Shown here: positions 17,264 to 25,358 of the stretch, piece by piece
How positions within the stretch are numbered: position 1 is the stretch's first letter
Layout: every line of letters starts with the position of its first letter
Assembly (NCBI RefSeq): GCF_014649395.1
Contig: NZ_BMSY01000017.1
Span: 62,001 to 126,000, forward strand
Direction of reading: 5' to 3'
Source of the DNA: Streptomyces aureoverticillatus
GTDB taxonomy: Bacteria; Actinomycetota; Actinomycetes; Streptomycetales; Streptomycetaceae
Length of the DNA stretch: 64,000 nt
Made by a program: the position numbers and the translations under genes
The notes under the pieces: generated by a model
Databases searched by the model: none
The model's input: the letters and a program-made list of their open reading frames with translations, nothing else
What the model was told of the DNA's origin: nothing

Positions 17264-18171
17264 CGCGCTTCTCCCGCGAGGTAGTCGACGCTGTCGGCGG
17301 TGAGTTCCATGAAGGCCTCCTCCAAGGACGCCGGACGTGGGGCCAGTTCGTGCAGCGGCAGGGCGTGCCGGCAGGCGAGGTCGCCGATGCGGGCCGCGTC
17401 CAGGCCGGTGACGGTGAGCAGCGGGCCGTCCTGACGCACTGCCGCCCCCTCGGCGGTCAGCACGTCCGCAAGATCGGCGGCCCGCGGGGTGCGCACGGTG
17501 ACGCCCGCCCCGGTGCCGCGGGCCGCGAACCGCGTCAGGCTCTCGGCCGCGATCAGCTCGCCGCGGCCGATGACGATCAGCTCGTCGGCCGTGTTCTCCA
17601 TCTCGGACATCAGATGGCTGGACACGAAGACGGTGCGCCCCTCGGCGGCCAGGCGCCGGAACAGTCCGCGCACCCACAGCACGCCTTCCGGGTCGAGCCC
17701 GTTGAGCGGCTCGTCGAAGAGGAGCACCGGCGGGTCGCCGAGCAGCGCGGCGGCGATGCCGAGGCGCTGCCGCATGCCGAGCGAGAACCCGGCGATCCGG
17801 CGCCGCTCCGCCGCCCCAGCGAGCCCGACCTCCGCGAGGACCTCGTCCACCCGGCGGCGCGGGATGCGGTTGCCGCGGGCGAGCACGGCCAGGTGCGCGA
17901 CGGCGCTGCGGCCGCCGTGCACGTCACCCGCGTCGAGCAGCGCGCCCACGTGGCGCAGGCCGCGCGGCCGGTCCCGGAAGGGGCGGCCGCCGACGGTGAC
18001 GGAGCCGCTCGTCGGGTCGTTCAGGCCGAGGATCATGCGCAGGGTGGTGGACTTGCCGGCGCCGTTCGGCCCGAGGAAGCCCGTGACGCATCCGGGCCGC
18101 ACCGTGAAGGTGAGGTCCTTCACGGCCGTGGTCGCGCCGTAGCGCTTCGTCAGGTCCTTGACTTCGATCAT
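17260..18171 (-). CDS. ABC transporter ATP-binding protein (exporter)
   Basis: The 303-residue ATPase partner of the downstream permease. Walker A is GPNGAGKST, the Q-loop region lies near LLDAG, the signature is an altered FSLGMRQRLGIA, Walker B is PPVLLFDEPLNGLDPEG and the switch His is in VSSHLMSEM. The C-terminal domain (PRPASLEEAFMELT) is typical of drug/antibiotic-type ABC-2 ATPases. The gene diverges from a histidine kinase across 132 nt, and the usual reading of this arrangement is that the two-component system controls the exporter. Confidence 0.88.
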   Translation of the reverse strand: MIEVKDLTKRYGATTAVKDLTFTVRPGCVTGFLGPNGAGKSTTLRMILGLNDPTSGSVTVGGRPFRDRPRGLRHVGALLDAGDVHGGRSAVAHLAVLARGNRIPRRRVDEVLAEVGLAGAAERRRIAGFSLGMRQRLGIAAALLGDPPVLLFDEPLNGLDPEGVLWVRGLFRRLAAEGRTVFVSSHLMSEMENTADELIVIGRGELIAAESLTRFAARGTGAGVTVRTPRAADLADVLTAEGAAVRQDGPLLTVTGLDAARIGDLACRHALPLHELAPRPASLEEAFMELTADSVDYLAGEAR

Positions 18172-18303
18172 GGGTCAACGGTGCCGGGGGCGGGGCCCGT
18201 TCGGCATCGGCCCGCCGCGGACAATCCGGGCCGCCCGGTGTCGACCCTGGTCGTACACCCACGGGCCGATTCCCGCCGTCGACCAGGCGATTACGATGCC
18301 GAC

Positions 18304-19551
18304 ATGTCCGTGACACCGCCTCAGCCCTCGTTCAAGCGCGTGCCGACGCGTACGTGGCCGGCGCTGGCCTGGTGCGTGGGGTCGGCGCTGACGTTCCTCT
18401 TCCGGTTCCGGCTGCCGGGTGAGGCCCAACCCGCGCAGCAGGGGGTTCTGTTCTTCCGGTGGGACGGCATGGCGATGCTGGCCCTGGCCACCGTGGCCGC
18501 CTTCGCGGGCAGCCGCCGCCTGGACCGCCGGCCGCTGTCCGGGCTCTTCCTCGTCCTGCTCGCCTCGGTGGGCGCGTCGACGACGCTGAGCGTGGCCGAG
18601 ATCCCGCTGCTGCAGTTCGTGGCCGCCGACGTCGCGGTGTACCTCATCGCCGCGAGCCGGCCGCGCCGGACCGGGCTCGCCGCGCTGTCCCTGGCGCTCG
18701 GCACGCTCGCCGGATATCTGCTCACGCGCCTCGCGTTCGGCTGGGTCGTCGGGACGTCGGCGGAGCTGACCGTCGCGCTGACGACCGTCGTCGCCTGGCT
18801 CCTCGGCGACGCGGCGCACCAGTCCCGCCTCCACTCCGAGCAGCTCCGCGCCCACGCCGCCGAGCAGGCCGTCACGGCCGAACGGCTGCGCATCGCCCGC
18901 GAGTTGCACGACATGGTCGCGCACAGCATCGGCATCATCGCCCTGCAGTCCGGCGCCGCGCGGCGCGTCATCGGCACCCAGCCGGAGCGGGCCCACGGCG
19001 CCCTCGGCGAGATCGAGACGGCGAGCCGCGAGACGCTCTCCGGCCTGCGCCGCATGCTCGGCGCGCTGCGCACCCCGGAACCGGGGAAGGCCGCCGAGAC
19101 GGCCCCCCTCGACCCGGGACTCGGCCTCGCCGACGTGGACCGGCTCGCGAAGACGACCACGGCGGCGGGCGTCCGCGTCGACGTGCGCTGGCTCGGCGAG
19201 CCCAGGCCGGTGCCCCCGGAGATCGACGTATCGGCGTACCGCATCATCCAGGAGGCGGTCACCAACGTGGTCCGGCACGCGGGCGCCCGCTCCTGCCGGG
19301 TCACCGTCGACAGCCGCGACGACGCGCTGGCCATCGAGATCCTCGACGGCGGGCCCGGCCGGGACGACGCGAAGGCCGACGGAACGCTCGGCCGGGCCGC
19401 CCGGAACGCCGCCGGTGACGGCACCGGATACGGCCTGCTCGGCATGCGCGAGCGGGTCGGCCTGCTGCACGGGGAGTTCACCGCGCACCCGCGCCCCGAG
19501 GGCGGCTTCCGCGTCGCGGCCCGGCTGCCCGTTCCGGTGGGTGTGCGATGA
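18304..19551 (+). CDS. NarL-type sensor histidine kinase (HisKA_3)
   Basis: A membrane sensor kinase of 415 residues with about four to five N-terminal helices within residues 20-165 and no large extracytoplasmic domain, so it probably senses within or at the membrane. The dimerisation/phosphoacceptor box ARELHDMVAHS places His202 as the phosphorylated residue. An HATPase domain follows with the N-box QEAVTNVVRHAG and the G-box GYGLLGMRERVGLL. The start at ATG 18304 follows a plausible GATTACGAT spacer with no clear Shine-Dalgarno. The stop overlaps the response regulator start by 4 nt, and the ABC exporter genes diverge from it. Confidence 0.9.
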   Translation: MSVTPPQPSFKRVPTRTWPALAWCVGSALTFLFRFRLPGEAQPAQQGVLFFRWDGMAMLALATVAAFAGSRRLDRRPLSGLFLVLLASVGASTTLSVAEIPLLQFVAADVAVYLIAASRPRRTGLAALSLALGTLAGYLLTRLAFGWVVGTSAELTVALTTVVAWLLGDAAHQSRLHSEQLRAHAAEQAVTAERLRIARELHDMVAHSIGIIALQSGAARRVIGTQPERAHGALGEIETASRETLSGLRRMLGALRTPEPGKAAETAPLDPGLGLADVDRLAKTTTAAGVRVDVRWLGEPRPVPPEIDVSAYRIIQEAVTNVVRHAGARSCRVTVDSRDDALAIEILDGGPGRDDAKADGTLGRAARNAAGDGTGYGLLGMRERVGLLHGEFTAHPRPEGGFRVAARLPVPVGVR

Positions 19552-20237
19552 CGGCGCCCGTCGCCGCGGCCGAGGAGCGGCGGCTCGTGCGCGTCGTCCT
19601 GGCCGACGACCAGCCGCTGGTGCGGGCCGCGCTCCAGATGGTCATCACCGAGGCGGACGACCTCGAAGTCGTCGGCGAGGCCGGGAACGGCGCCGAGGCG
19701 GTCCGGCTCGCCGCGGAGCTGCGGCCCGACGTCGTGGTCATGGACATCCGCATGCCCGGCACGGACGGCATCGAGGCCACCCGCCAGATCACCCGGGCCA
19801 CCGACGCCACCCGGATCGTCGTCCTGACGACCTTCGATGACGACGACTACGTGTACGGGGCGCTGCGCGCCGGCGCGTCCGGGTTCCTGGTCAAGGACAT
19901 GGCGCTCGAGGAGATCCTCGCCGGGGTCCGCGTCGTCGCGGCCGGGGACGGGCTGATCGCGCCGAGCGTGACCGGCCGTCTGATCAAGGAGTTCGCGGAG
20001 CGTCCGGCGGCCGCCCCGCCGCCCCGGGACGTCGCGGGCATCACGGAGCGCGAGCGCGAGGTGCTGACGCTGGTCGGCGGCGGCCTGTCGAACTCCGAGA
20101 TCGCCGACCGCCTGTTCATCAGCGTGGCCACGGCCAAGACGTACGTCACGCGGCTGCTGTCGAAGCTGGGCGCCCGGGACCGGGTGCAGCTCGTGATCAT
20201 CGCGTACGAGACGGGCCTGGTGTCGCCGCCCCGCTGA
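19548..20237 (+). CDS. NarL/LuxR-type response regulator
   Basis: The partner of the kinase at 18304, 229 residues. The receiver domain has the acidic pair DD at 20-21, phosphoacceptor Asp66 in VVMDIRMPG, the conserved Thr in VLTTFDDD and Lys in FLVKDM. The C-terminal LuxR helix-turn-helix is complete (ITEREREVLTLVGGGLSNSEIADRLFIS...). GTGCGATGACG at the junction gives a 4-nt overlap with the kinase stop. Its most likely target is the 132-nt region between the kinase and the divergent ABC exporter. Confidence 0.92.
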   Translation: MTAPVAAAEERRLVRVVLADDQPLVRAALQMVITEADDLEVVGEAGNGAEAVRLAAELRPDVVVMDIRMPGTDGIEATRQITRATDATRIVVLTTFDDDDYVYGALRAGASGFLVKDMALEEILAGVRVVAAGDGLIAPSVTGRLIKEFAERPAAAPPPRDVAGITEREREVLTLVGGGLSNSEIADRLFISVATAKTYVTRLLSKLGARDRVQLVIIAYETGLVSPPR

Positions 20238-20347
20238 GCGCCTGCCTTTGAACCCCGCCGCCCGCGACTGCCCGCCGTCCGCGGCCGTCCGCAGGGCGTG
20301 CGGACCGCCCACAGGACTCAGGGCTCACTCTCCGTCACAATGGAGGG

Positions 20348-21772
20348 GTGGAGTGGTTCACGGCGGACTCCTACTGGCTGAGCCGGCTGGTCTTCCAGCG
20401 CCTGCTGGCCGCGATCTATCTGCTCGCCTTCCTCGGCGCCGCGCTGCAGTTCCGCGCGCTCATCGGCACGCGCGGCATGCAGCCCGTGCCCCGGTACGTG
20501 GCGAACGTACCCTTCCGCCGGGCCCCCGGCGTCTTCCACCTCCACTACTCGGACCGCTTCTTCGCGCTGTGCGCCTGGAGCGGCTGCGCGGTGTCGGCGG
20601 CGCTGCTGGCGGGCGTGGACGGGCTGCTGCCGCTGTGGGCGGCGATGCTGCTGTGGCTCGTGCCGTGGGCGCTGTATCTGTCGATCGTGAACGTGGGGCA
20701 GACCTGGTACGGCTTCGGCTGGGAGTCGCTGCTCCTCGAAGTCGGCTTCCTCGCCGTGCTGCTCGCGGGGGACGACGTCGGGCCGCCGGTGCTCGTGCTT
20801 TTCCTGCTGCGCTGGGTGCTGTTCCGGGTCGAGTTCGGGGCCGGGCTGATCAAGATGCGCGGCGACGCGTGCTGGCGCAAGCTGACCTGTCTGTACTTCC
20901 ACCACGAGACCCAGCCGATGCCGGGCCCGCTGAGCTGGTTCTTCCACCGGCTGCCGCGGCCGCTGCACCGCGTCGAGACGGCCGCCAACCACGTCACCCA
21001 ACTCGCCGTGCCCTTCCTCCTGTTCACCCCGCAGCCGATCGCCACGGGCGCGGCCCTGCTGATGGCCGCCACCCAGTTGTGGCTCGTTCTCTCCGGCAAC
21101 TTCTCCTGGCTGAACTGGCTGACGATAGCGCTCGCGCTCACCGCGGTGGACTTCCGGCGTCTGTTCGGCGACGCGGCGGCCCCGCCCGCGGACCTCGCCG
21201 CTCCCCCGCTCTGGTACGAGATCCTGGTCATCGCCGTCACGGCGGGACTGCTCGCCCTGAGCTACCGTCCGGCCCGCAATCTGGTCTCGCGACGGCAGAT
21301 CATGAACTACTCCTTCGACCCGCTGCACCTGGTCAACGCCTACGGTGCGTTCGGCAGCGTGAGCAGGGTGCGGCAGGAGGTCGTCGTCGAGGGGACCTCG
21401 GACGCGGAGCCGCGCCAGGACGCCGACTGGCGGGAGTACGAGTTCAAGGGCAAGCCCGGGGACGTACGCCGGTGGCCGCGGCAGTTCGCGCCGTACCATC
21501 TGCGGCTCGACTGGCTGATGTGGTTCGCCGGGCTCTCGCCCGCGTACGCGCGCGCGTGGTTCGGGCCGTTCGTGGAACGGCTCCTCGAAGGCGACCGGGA
21601 CACGCTGCGGCTGCTGCGCCACTGCCCGTTCCCCGACCGGCCCCCGCGGTACGTGCGGGCCCGCCTCTACCGCTACCGCTACACGACGTGGCGCGAGCTG
21701 CGGGAGACGGGCGCGTGCTGGGAGCGCACATACGTACGCGAGTTCCTGCCGCCGACCCGCCTCGACGCGTGA
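20348..21772 (+). CDS. Lipase maturation factor-like membrane protein
   Basis: A 474-residue polytopic membrane protein. The GQTWYGFGWESLLLEVGF, RVEFGAGLIKMRGDACW, LNWLTIALAL and MNYSFDPLHLVNAYGAFG stretches are the core signature of the LMF1/LMF2 family, first known as ER chaperones for lipase folding in animals. The bacterial members have no established role. About eight hydrophobic segments precede a soluble C-terminal domain (EYEFKGKPGDVRRWPRQFAPYH...RLDWLMWF). The start is GTG 20348. It is monocistronic and almost abuts the convergent DUF805 gene. Bacterial function should be treated as unknown. Confidence 0.82.
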   Translation: MEWFTADSYWLSRLVFQRLLAAIYLLAFLGAALQFRALIGTRGMQPVPRYVANVPFRRAPGVFHLHYSDRFFALCAWSGCAVSAALLAGVDGLLPLWAAMLLWLVPWALYLSIVNVGQTWYGFGWESLLLEVGFLAVLLAGDDVGPPVLVLFLLRWVLFRVEFGAGLIKMRGDACWRKLTCLYFHHETQPMPGPLSWFFHRLPRPLHRVETAANHVTQLAVPFLLFTPQPIATGAALLMAATQLWLVLSGNFSWLNWLTIALALTAVDFRRLFGDAAAPPADLAAPPLWYEILVIAVTAGLLALSYRPARNLVSRRQIMNYSFDPLHLVNAYGAFGSVSRVRQEVVVEGTSDAEPRQDADWREYEFKGKPGDVRRWPRQFAPYHLRLDWLMWFAGLSPAYARAWFGPFVERLLEGDRDTLRLLRHCPFPDRPPRYVRARLYRYRYTTWRELRETGACWERTYVREFLPPTRLDA

Positions 21773-21788
21773 CCTCTGACCCTGTTCC

Positions 21789-22151
21789 TCAGCGAACCGG
21801 TGCCGCCGGGACCTCCTTGGGGTTGGGCCCGTACTGGTTCGCCGGCTTGCTGTCCGTGGCGAGCATCACGATCAGGATGATCAGACCGATCACCGGAAGC
21901 AGGAAGAGAAGCTGCCACCAGCCCGTGCGCCCGGTGTCGTGCAGCCGGCGCGCGCCGACGGCGAGGCCCGGCAGCAGGACCGCCACGGTGTAGATCACTT
22001 CGAGGACCGGCGTGATGCCGAGTGCCATGTCGGCCAGCGCGAGAACAAGGCTGACGACCAGGTTGAACAGTGTGAACATCCAGTACTCGGCGCGTCGCGC
22101 GCGCCCGTTGAACACGGCGTATTTCTTGAGTACGTCCACGTACCAGTGCAT
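21789..22151 (-). CDS. DUF805 membrane protein
   Basis: A small 120-residue membrane protein with four hydrophobic segments. The N-terminal MHWYVDVLKKYAVFNGRARRAEYWMF and the central LAVGARRLHDTGRTGWW are the DUF805 signature; the family has no known biochemical function. Length is normal. The C-terminus ends in a short polar tail (KPANQYGPNPKEVPAAPVR). ATG 22151. A perfect 16-bp palindrome lies about 90 nt upstream of the start (22237-22252) and could be a regulatory site for it. Confidence 0.82.
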   Translation of the reverse strand: MHWYVDVLKKYAVFNGRARRAEYWMFTLFNLVVSLVLALADMALGITPVLEVIYTVAVLLPGLAVGARRLHDTGRTGWWQLLFLLPVIGLIILIVMLATDSKPANQYGPNPKEVPAAPVR

Positions 22152-22236
22152 CGCGTCCCCCTGTGTATCCGCGATGGAGCGCGTCCCCCGTAGACCGCGC
22201 TGAGGACCAGAAGGTATGGCTTCGGGTAGTGCGGGT

Positions 22237-22252
22237 CAACCGGCCCCGGTTG
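22237..22252. promoter_or_regulatory. 16-bp palindrome upstream of the DUF805 gene
   Basis: CAACCGG, centre CC, CCGGTTG: perfect 7-bp arms. It lies in the 249-nt gap between the 5' end of the DUF805 gene and the 3' end of the fucose cluster. The short centre argues against a terminator, so a protein-binding site is more likely. The regulator is unknown. Confidence 0.4.
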
Positions 22253-22386
22253 GTCTGGTTCATACGGCTTTGGGTGACAGGAGTAAGGCGGACAGGGGAT
22301 ACGTCAAACCAGGTCCGGGCCGGACCGGGCCGGACGTAGCGGAATCGGGGGGCGGACGCGCCACCGCGTCAGCCGATTCCCTTAGC

Positions 22387-22420
22387 CGGGTTCCAGCCCG
22401 TCAGTCGGGTTCCAGCCCGT
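22387..22420. repeat. Duplicated 3' end of the lactonase gene
   Basis: CGGGTTCCAGCCCGT occurs at 22406-22420 inside the gene (final codons) and again at 22387-22401 just past the stop at 22401-22403, a 19-bp period. The outside copy repeats the gene's last codons. Confidence 0.7.
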
Positions 22421-23258
22421 ACACGCGCCGCGCCGTCCCCGCGAAGACCTGCGCGCGCTCGGTGTCGCTCAGCGCCGCCGTCACCTCCTGTGCCGCCTCG
22501 ACCACTTGCTCGTACGTCGCCGCCAGCTCGCACACCGGCCAGTCCGAGCCGAACATCAACCGGGACGGGCCGAACGCCTCCAGGGCCGTGTCGGTGTAGG
22601 GGCGCAGGGATGCCGGGGTCCAGGACGTCCAGTCGGCCTCGGTCACCAGGCCGGACAGTTTGGCGGTGGTGTTCGGCAGGGCCGCCAGCGCGCGCAGCGA
22701 GGTCGCCCAGGGTTCGCGGGCGGACGTCGCGACGGGCGGCTTGCCCAGGTGGTCCAGGACGAAGGTGAGGCCGGGGTGGTCGGCGGCGGCCCGCGCGCAC
22801 GCCGGGAGCTGGTGGGGCAGCACCACCAGGTCGTACGCCAGGCCCGCCGCGGCGACGGCGGCCAGGCCCCTGCGTACGTCCGGGCGCAGCAGCCACTCCG
22901 GGTCGGGCTCGGCCTGCGCCTGGTGGCGGATGCCCACCAGGCGGTCGCCGCCCGGGAGTTCGGCCAGCGCGGCCAGGGTCTCGGCGACGTCGGGGCGGGT
23001 GAGGTCGGTCCAGCCGACGACTCCGGTGACGAGGTCGCTGCCCGCCGCGAGGGCCAGGAACTCCGGGGTCTCCTCCGGGACGGTGACGGTCTGGACGAGG
23101 ACGGTGGCCCCGACTCCGGCGGCGCGGGCGTGCGGGGCGAGGTCGTCGGTGGTGAAGGTCCGGCGGATCGGGGCCATCGCGGGGCCGGTGATCCACTCCT
23201 GGTCGCGTACGTCCAGGTCCCACACGTGGTGGTGGGCGTCGACGATCGCCTCTGTCAT
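22401..23258 (-). CDS. Amidohydrolase-family L-fucono-lactonase (putative)
   Basis: A 285-residue metal-dependent hydrolase of the amidohydrolase 2 family. The N-terminal DAHHHVWDL metal motif, the middle VGIRHQ and DHLGKP strands and the C-terminal FGSDWPV (metal Asp) are those of sugar lactonases such as L-fuconolactonase and L-rhamnono-lactonase. In the non-phosphorylative L-fucose route it would open the fucono-lactone made by the dehydrogenase. Its ATG at 23258 overlaps the mutarotase stop by 4 nt; it is the last gene of a five-gene coupled cluster. The assignment to fucose rests on the L-fuconate dehydratase in the same cluster. Confidence 0.82.
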   Translation of the reverse strand: MTEAIVDAHHHVWDLDVRDQEWITGPAMAPIRRTFTTDDLAPHARAAGVGATVLVQTVTVPEETPEFLALAAGSDLVTGVVGWTDLTRPDVAETLAALAELPGGDRLVGIRHQAQAEPDPEWLLRPDVRRGLAAVAAAGLAYDLVVLPHQLPACARAAADHPGLTFVLDHLGKPPVATSAREPWATSLRALAALPNTTAKLSGLVTEADWTSWTPASLRPYTDTALEAFGPSRLMFGSDWPVCELAATYEQVVEAAQEVTAALSDTERAQVFAGTARRVYGLEPD

Positions 23259-23569
23259 GGCAGTTCCCATACGACGGGCAGGCCCGCGTCCGCGCCCTCG
23301 GCGGAGTAGTCGTGGACGACGTCGAGCAGTTCCGCCATGCGCGCCTGCCACGCCACGTTCACCGGCAGCTTTTCCAGCTCGGCGAGGAGACGGCCGTAGT
23401 CGGCGCACTCGACGACATGGAACAGGTCGGTTCTGCTGCGCCAGATCGTCCAGGACGTGGCGCCCGCGGCGCGGATCGCGGCGGTCAGCTCGGCGGGGAC
23501 CTCGCGGTGCGCGGCCTCGTACTCCTCGACGCGGTCGGCGCGGACCTTGGTGTGCAGGGCGACTCTCAC
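23255..23569 (-). CDS. L-rhamnose/L-fucose mutarotase (RhaM family)
   Basis: A 104-residue dimeric alpha/beta protein of the YiiL/RhaM (DUF718) family, which interconverts alpha and beta anomers of 6-deoxy sugars. Conserved features: the opening VALHTKVRADRVEEYEAAH, a His-containing strand (DLFHVVECADY) and a Trp-rich end (VNVAWQARM...VVWELP). The start is GTG 23569, overlapping the aldo/keto reductase stop by 4 nt. Context (fuconate dehydratase, fucose-type dehydrogenase) suggests the physiological sugar is L-fucose rather than L-rhamnose. It would supply the anomer preferred by the dehydrogenase. Confidence 0.85.
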   Translation of the reverse strand: MRVALHTKVRADRVEEYEAAHREVPAELTAAIRAAGATSWTIWRSRTDLFHVVECADYGRLLAELEKLPVNVAWQARMAELLDVVHDYSAEGADAGLPVVWELP

Positions 23570-24600
23570 GGCGCGTCGTCCTCTCCGGGAACGCCCGCGC
23601 CCACCCCGGGCACGGGCACATGCGGCGGCAGCAGGCCCTCCGCCCGCGCCTCCTGCCAGAAGTCGGCGGGCACGTCCACGGCGAACTGCTCGGCGGCGTC
23701 CGTGACTTGGTACGGCGCGTGGATGCCGACCAGGACGCTCGCCACGGCCGGGTGCGCGAACGGGAAGGCGAGCGCGGCCGCGCGCAGGGTGACGCCGTGC
23801 CGCCCCGCGACCGTGCGCAGGCGGCGGGCCCGGTCGAGCAACTCGCGTGGCGCTTCGGTGTAGTTGAAGCGCGCCCCGTCCTTCGGGTCGGCGAGGAGCC
23901 CGGAGTTGAAGACGCCGCCGATGACGACCGACGCGCCGCGTTCGCTCGCGGCGGGCAGCAGCTCGGCGAGGGCCTGGTGGTCGAGGAGCGTGTAGCGGCC
24001 GGCGCACAGCACCGCGTCGACGTCGGTGTCGCGGACGAAGCGGGTGAGCATCCCGGCCTGGTTCATGCCCGCCCCGATGGCGCCCACGACCCCTTCGGCG
24101 CGCAGCCGTTCCAGGGCGGGATAGCCCTCGCGGAAGGCCTGTTCGCCGTGGTCGTCCGGGTCGTGCAGGTAGACGATGTCGACGCGGTCGAGGCCGAGCC
24201 GGGCCAGGCTGGACTCGATCGAGCGGCGCACGCCGTCCGCGCTGAAGTCCCACCGGCGCCGGTGCGCGGCGGGCACGGCGAAGCCGCCGTCGGCCAGGTC
24301 GTCGCCGCGCACGGGCCCGGTGACCGGCTCCAGGATCCGCCCGACCTTCGTGGAGACGGTGTACGCGTCCCGGGGGCGCCCCCGCAGTGCCGCGCCGATC
24401 CGGCGCTCGGACAGGCCGAGGCCGTAGTGCGGCGCGGTGTCGAAGTAGCGCAGGCCGGCGTCCCAGGCGGCGTCGAGCGCGACGGCCGCGTCCTCGTCGG
24501 TGACGGGCGAGTAGAGGTTGCCGATCCCGGCGCCGCCGAACGACAGCTCGCTGACCCGGACGGTGCCCCGGCCGAGGCGCCGGTCCCGTATGCGGCTCAC
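23566..24600 (-). CDS. Aldo/keto reductase, probable L-fucose dehydrogenase
   Basis: A 344-residue NAD(P)-dependent AKR. The catalytic tetrad is visible as Asp and Tyr in YFDTAPHYGLG, Lys in VSTKVGR and His in YLHDPDDH. GLGLSERRIGAAL and the phosphate-binding loop near the C-terminus fit the D-threo-aldose/L-fucose 1-dehydrogenase branch, which oxidises L-fucose to L-fucono-lactone. The start is GTG 24600, overlapping the SDR stop by 4 nt. Substrate choice is inferred from its place between a mutarotase, an SDR and an L-fuconate dehydratase. Confidence 0.85.
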   Translation of the reverse strand: MSRIRDRRLGRGTVRVSELSFGGAGIGNLYSPVTDEDAAVALDAAWDAGLRYFDTAPHYGLGLSERRIGAALRGRPRDAYTVSTKVGRILEPVTGPVRGDDLADGGFAVPAAHRRRWDFSADGVRRSIESSLARLGLDRVDIVYLHDPDDHGEQAFREGYPALERLRAEGVVGAIGAGMNQAGMLTRFVRDTDVDAVLCAGRYTLLDHQALAELLPAASERGASVVIGGVFNSGLLADPKDGARFNYTEAPRELLDRARRLRTVAGRHGVTLRAAALAFPFAHPAVASVLVGIHAPYQVTDAAEQFAVDVPADFWQEARAEGLLPPHVPVPGVGAGVPGEDDAP

Positions 24601-25358
24601 TGGGCCACCGGCCGCAGCCGCAGGCCCTGCATGCCGCCGTCGACGGCGAGGGCGGTGCCGGTGGTGGCGCCGGACAGCGGGCTCGCCAGGTAGGCGATGG
24701 CACCCGCGACCTCCTCGGCGCTCACCAGGCGGCCCGTGGGCTGACGGGCCTCAAGGGCGGCGCGCTCGGCGGCCGGGTCCGGGGCGGCGTCCAGGAGACG
24801 GCCGACCCAGGGGGTGTCCACGGTGCCGGGGTTGACGCAGTTGACGCGCACGCCCTCCCGTACGTGGTCCGCGGCCATCGCGAGGGTCAGCGAGAGTACC
24901 GCTCCCTTGGACGCCGAGTACAGGGCGCGCTGCGGCAGGCCCGCCGTCGCGGCGATGGAGCAGGTGTTGACGATCGCCGCGTGCGTGGACGACCTCAGGT
25001 GCGGGAGCGCGGCCCGGCTGGTGCGGACGACGCCGAGGACGTTCACGTCGAGGACGGTGTGCCACCGGTCGTCGTCGTTGTCCTCGACGGTGCCCTGCGC
25101 GCCGATGCCGGCGTTGTTGACCAGTACGTCGAGCCCGCGCCCGCCGAGGTCGGCCACCGCTGCCGCGACCGCGTCCCGCACCGCCGCGTCGTCGGTGACG
25201 TCGGCGGCGTATCCGCGCAGCGGCTTCTCCACGCCGCTCGGGTCGAGGTCGAGCACCGCCACCTGGGCGCCCCGGGCGGCGAGGAGTTCCGCGGTGGCCC
25301 GGCCGATGCCGGACGCGCCCCCGGTGACCAGAGCCCTGAGGCCGGTGAAGTCCGTCAT
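24597..25358 (-). CDS. SDR dehydrogenase, probable 2-keto-3-deoxy-L-fuconate dehydrogenase
   Basis: A classical short-chain dehydrogenase of 253 residues. The Rossmann motif is TGGASGIG, NNAG appears in DVLVNNAGIG, Ser is in TCSIAATAG and the catalytic pair is in YSASKGA (YxxxK). Asp in VAVLDLD favours NAD(H). In the L-fucose pathway described in Xanthomonas, an SDR oxidises 2-keto-3-deoxy-L-fuconate at C4, and that is the natural role here. Its ATG at 25358 overlaps the L-fuconate dehydratase stop by 4 nt. A generic SDR of another pathway cannot be excluded by sequence alone. Confidence 0.85.
   Translation of the reverse strand: MTDFTGLRALVTGGASGIGRATAELLAARGAQVAVLDLDPSGVEKPLRGYAADVTDDAAVRDAVAAAVADLGGRGLDVLVNNAGIGAQGTVEDNDDDRWHTVLDVNVLGVVRTSRAALPHLRSSTHAAIVNTCSIAATAGLPQRALYSASKGAVLSLTLAMAADHVREGVRVNCVNPGTVDTPWVGRLLDAAPDPAAERAALEARQPTGRLVSAEEVAGAIAYLASPLSGATTGTALAVDGGMQGLRLRPVAQ

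Noticed and set aside
22237..22252. Terminator of the fucose cluster
   Set aside because: The two-base centre cannot form a usable loop and there is no tail; more likely a binding site.
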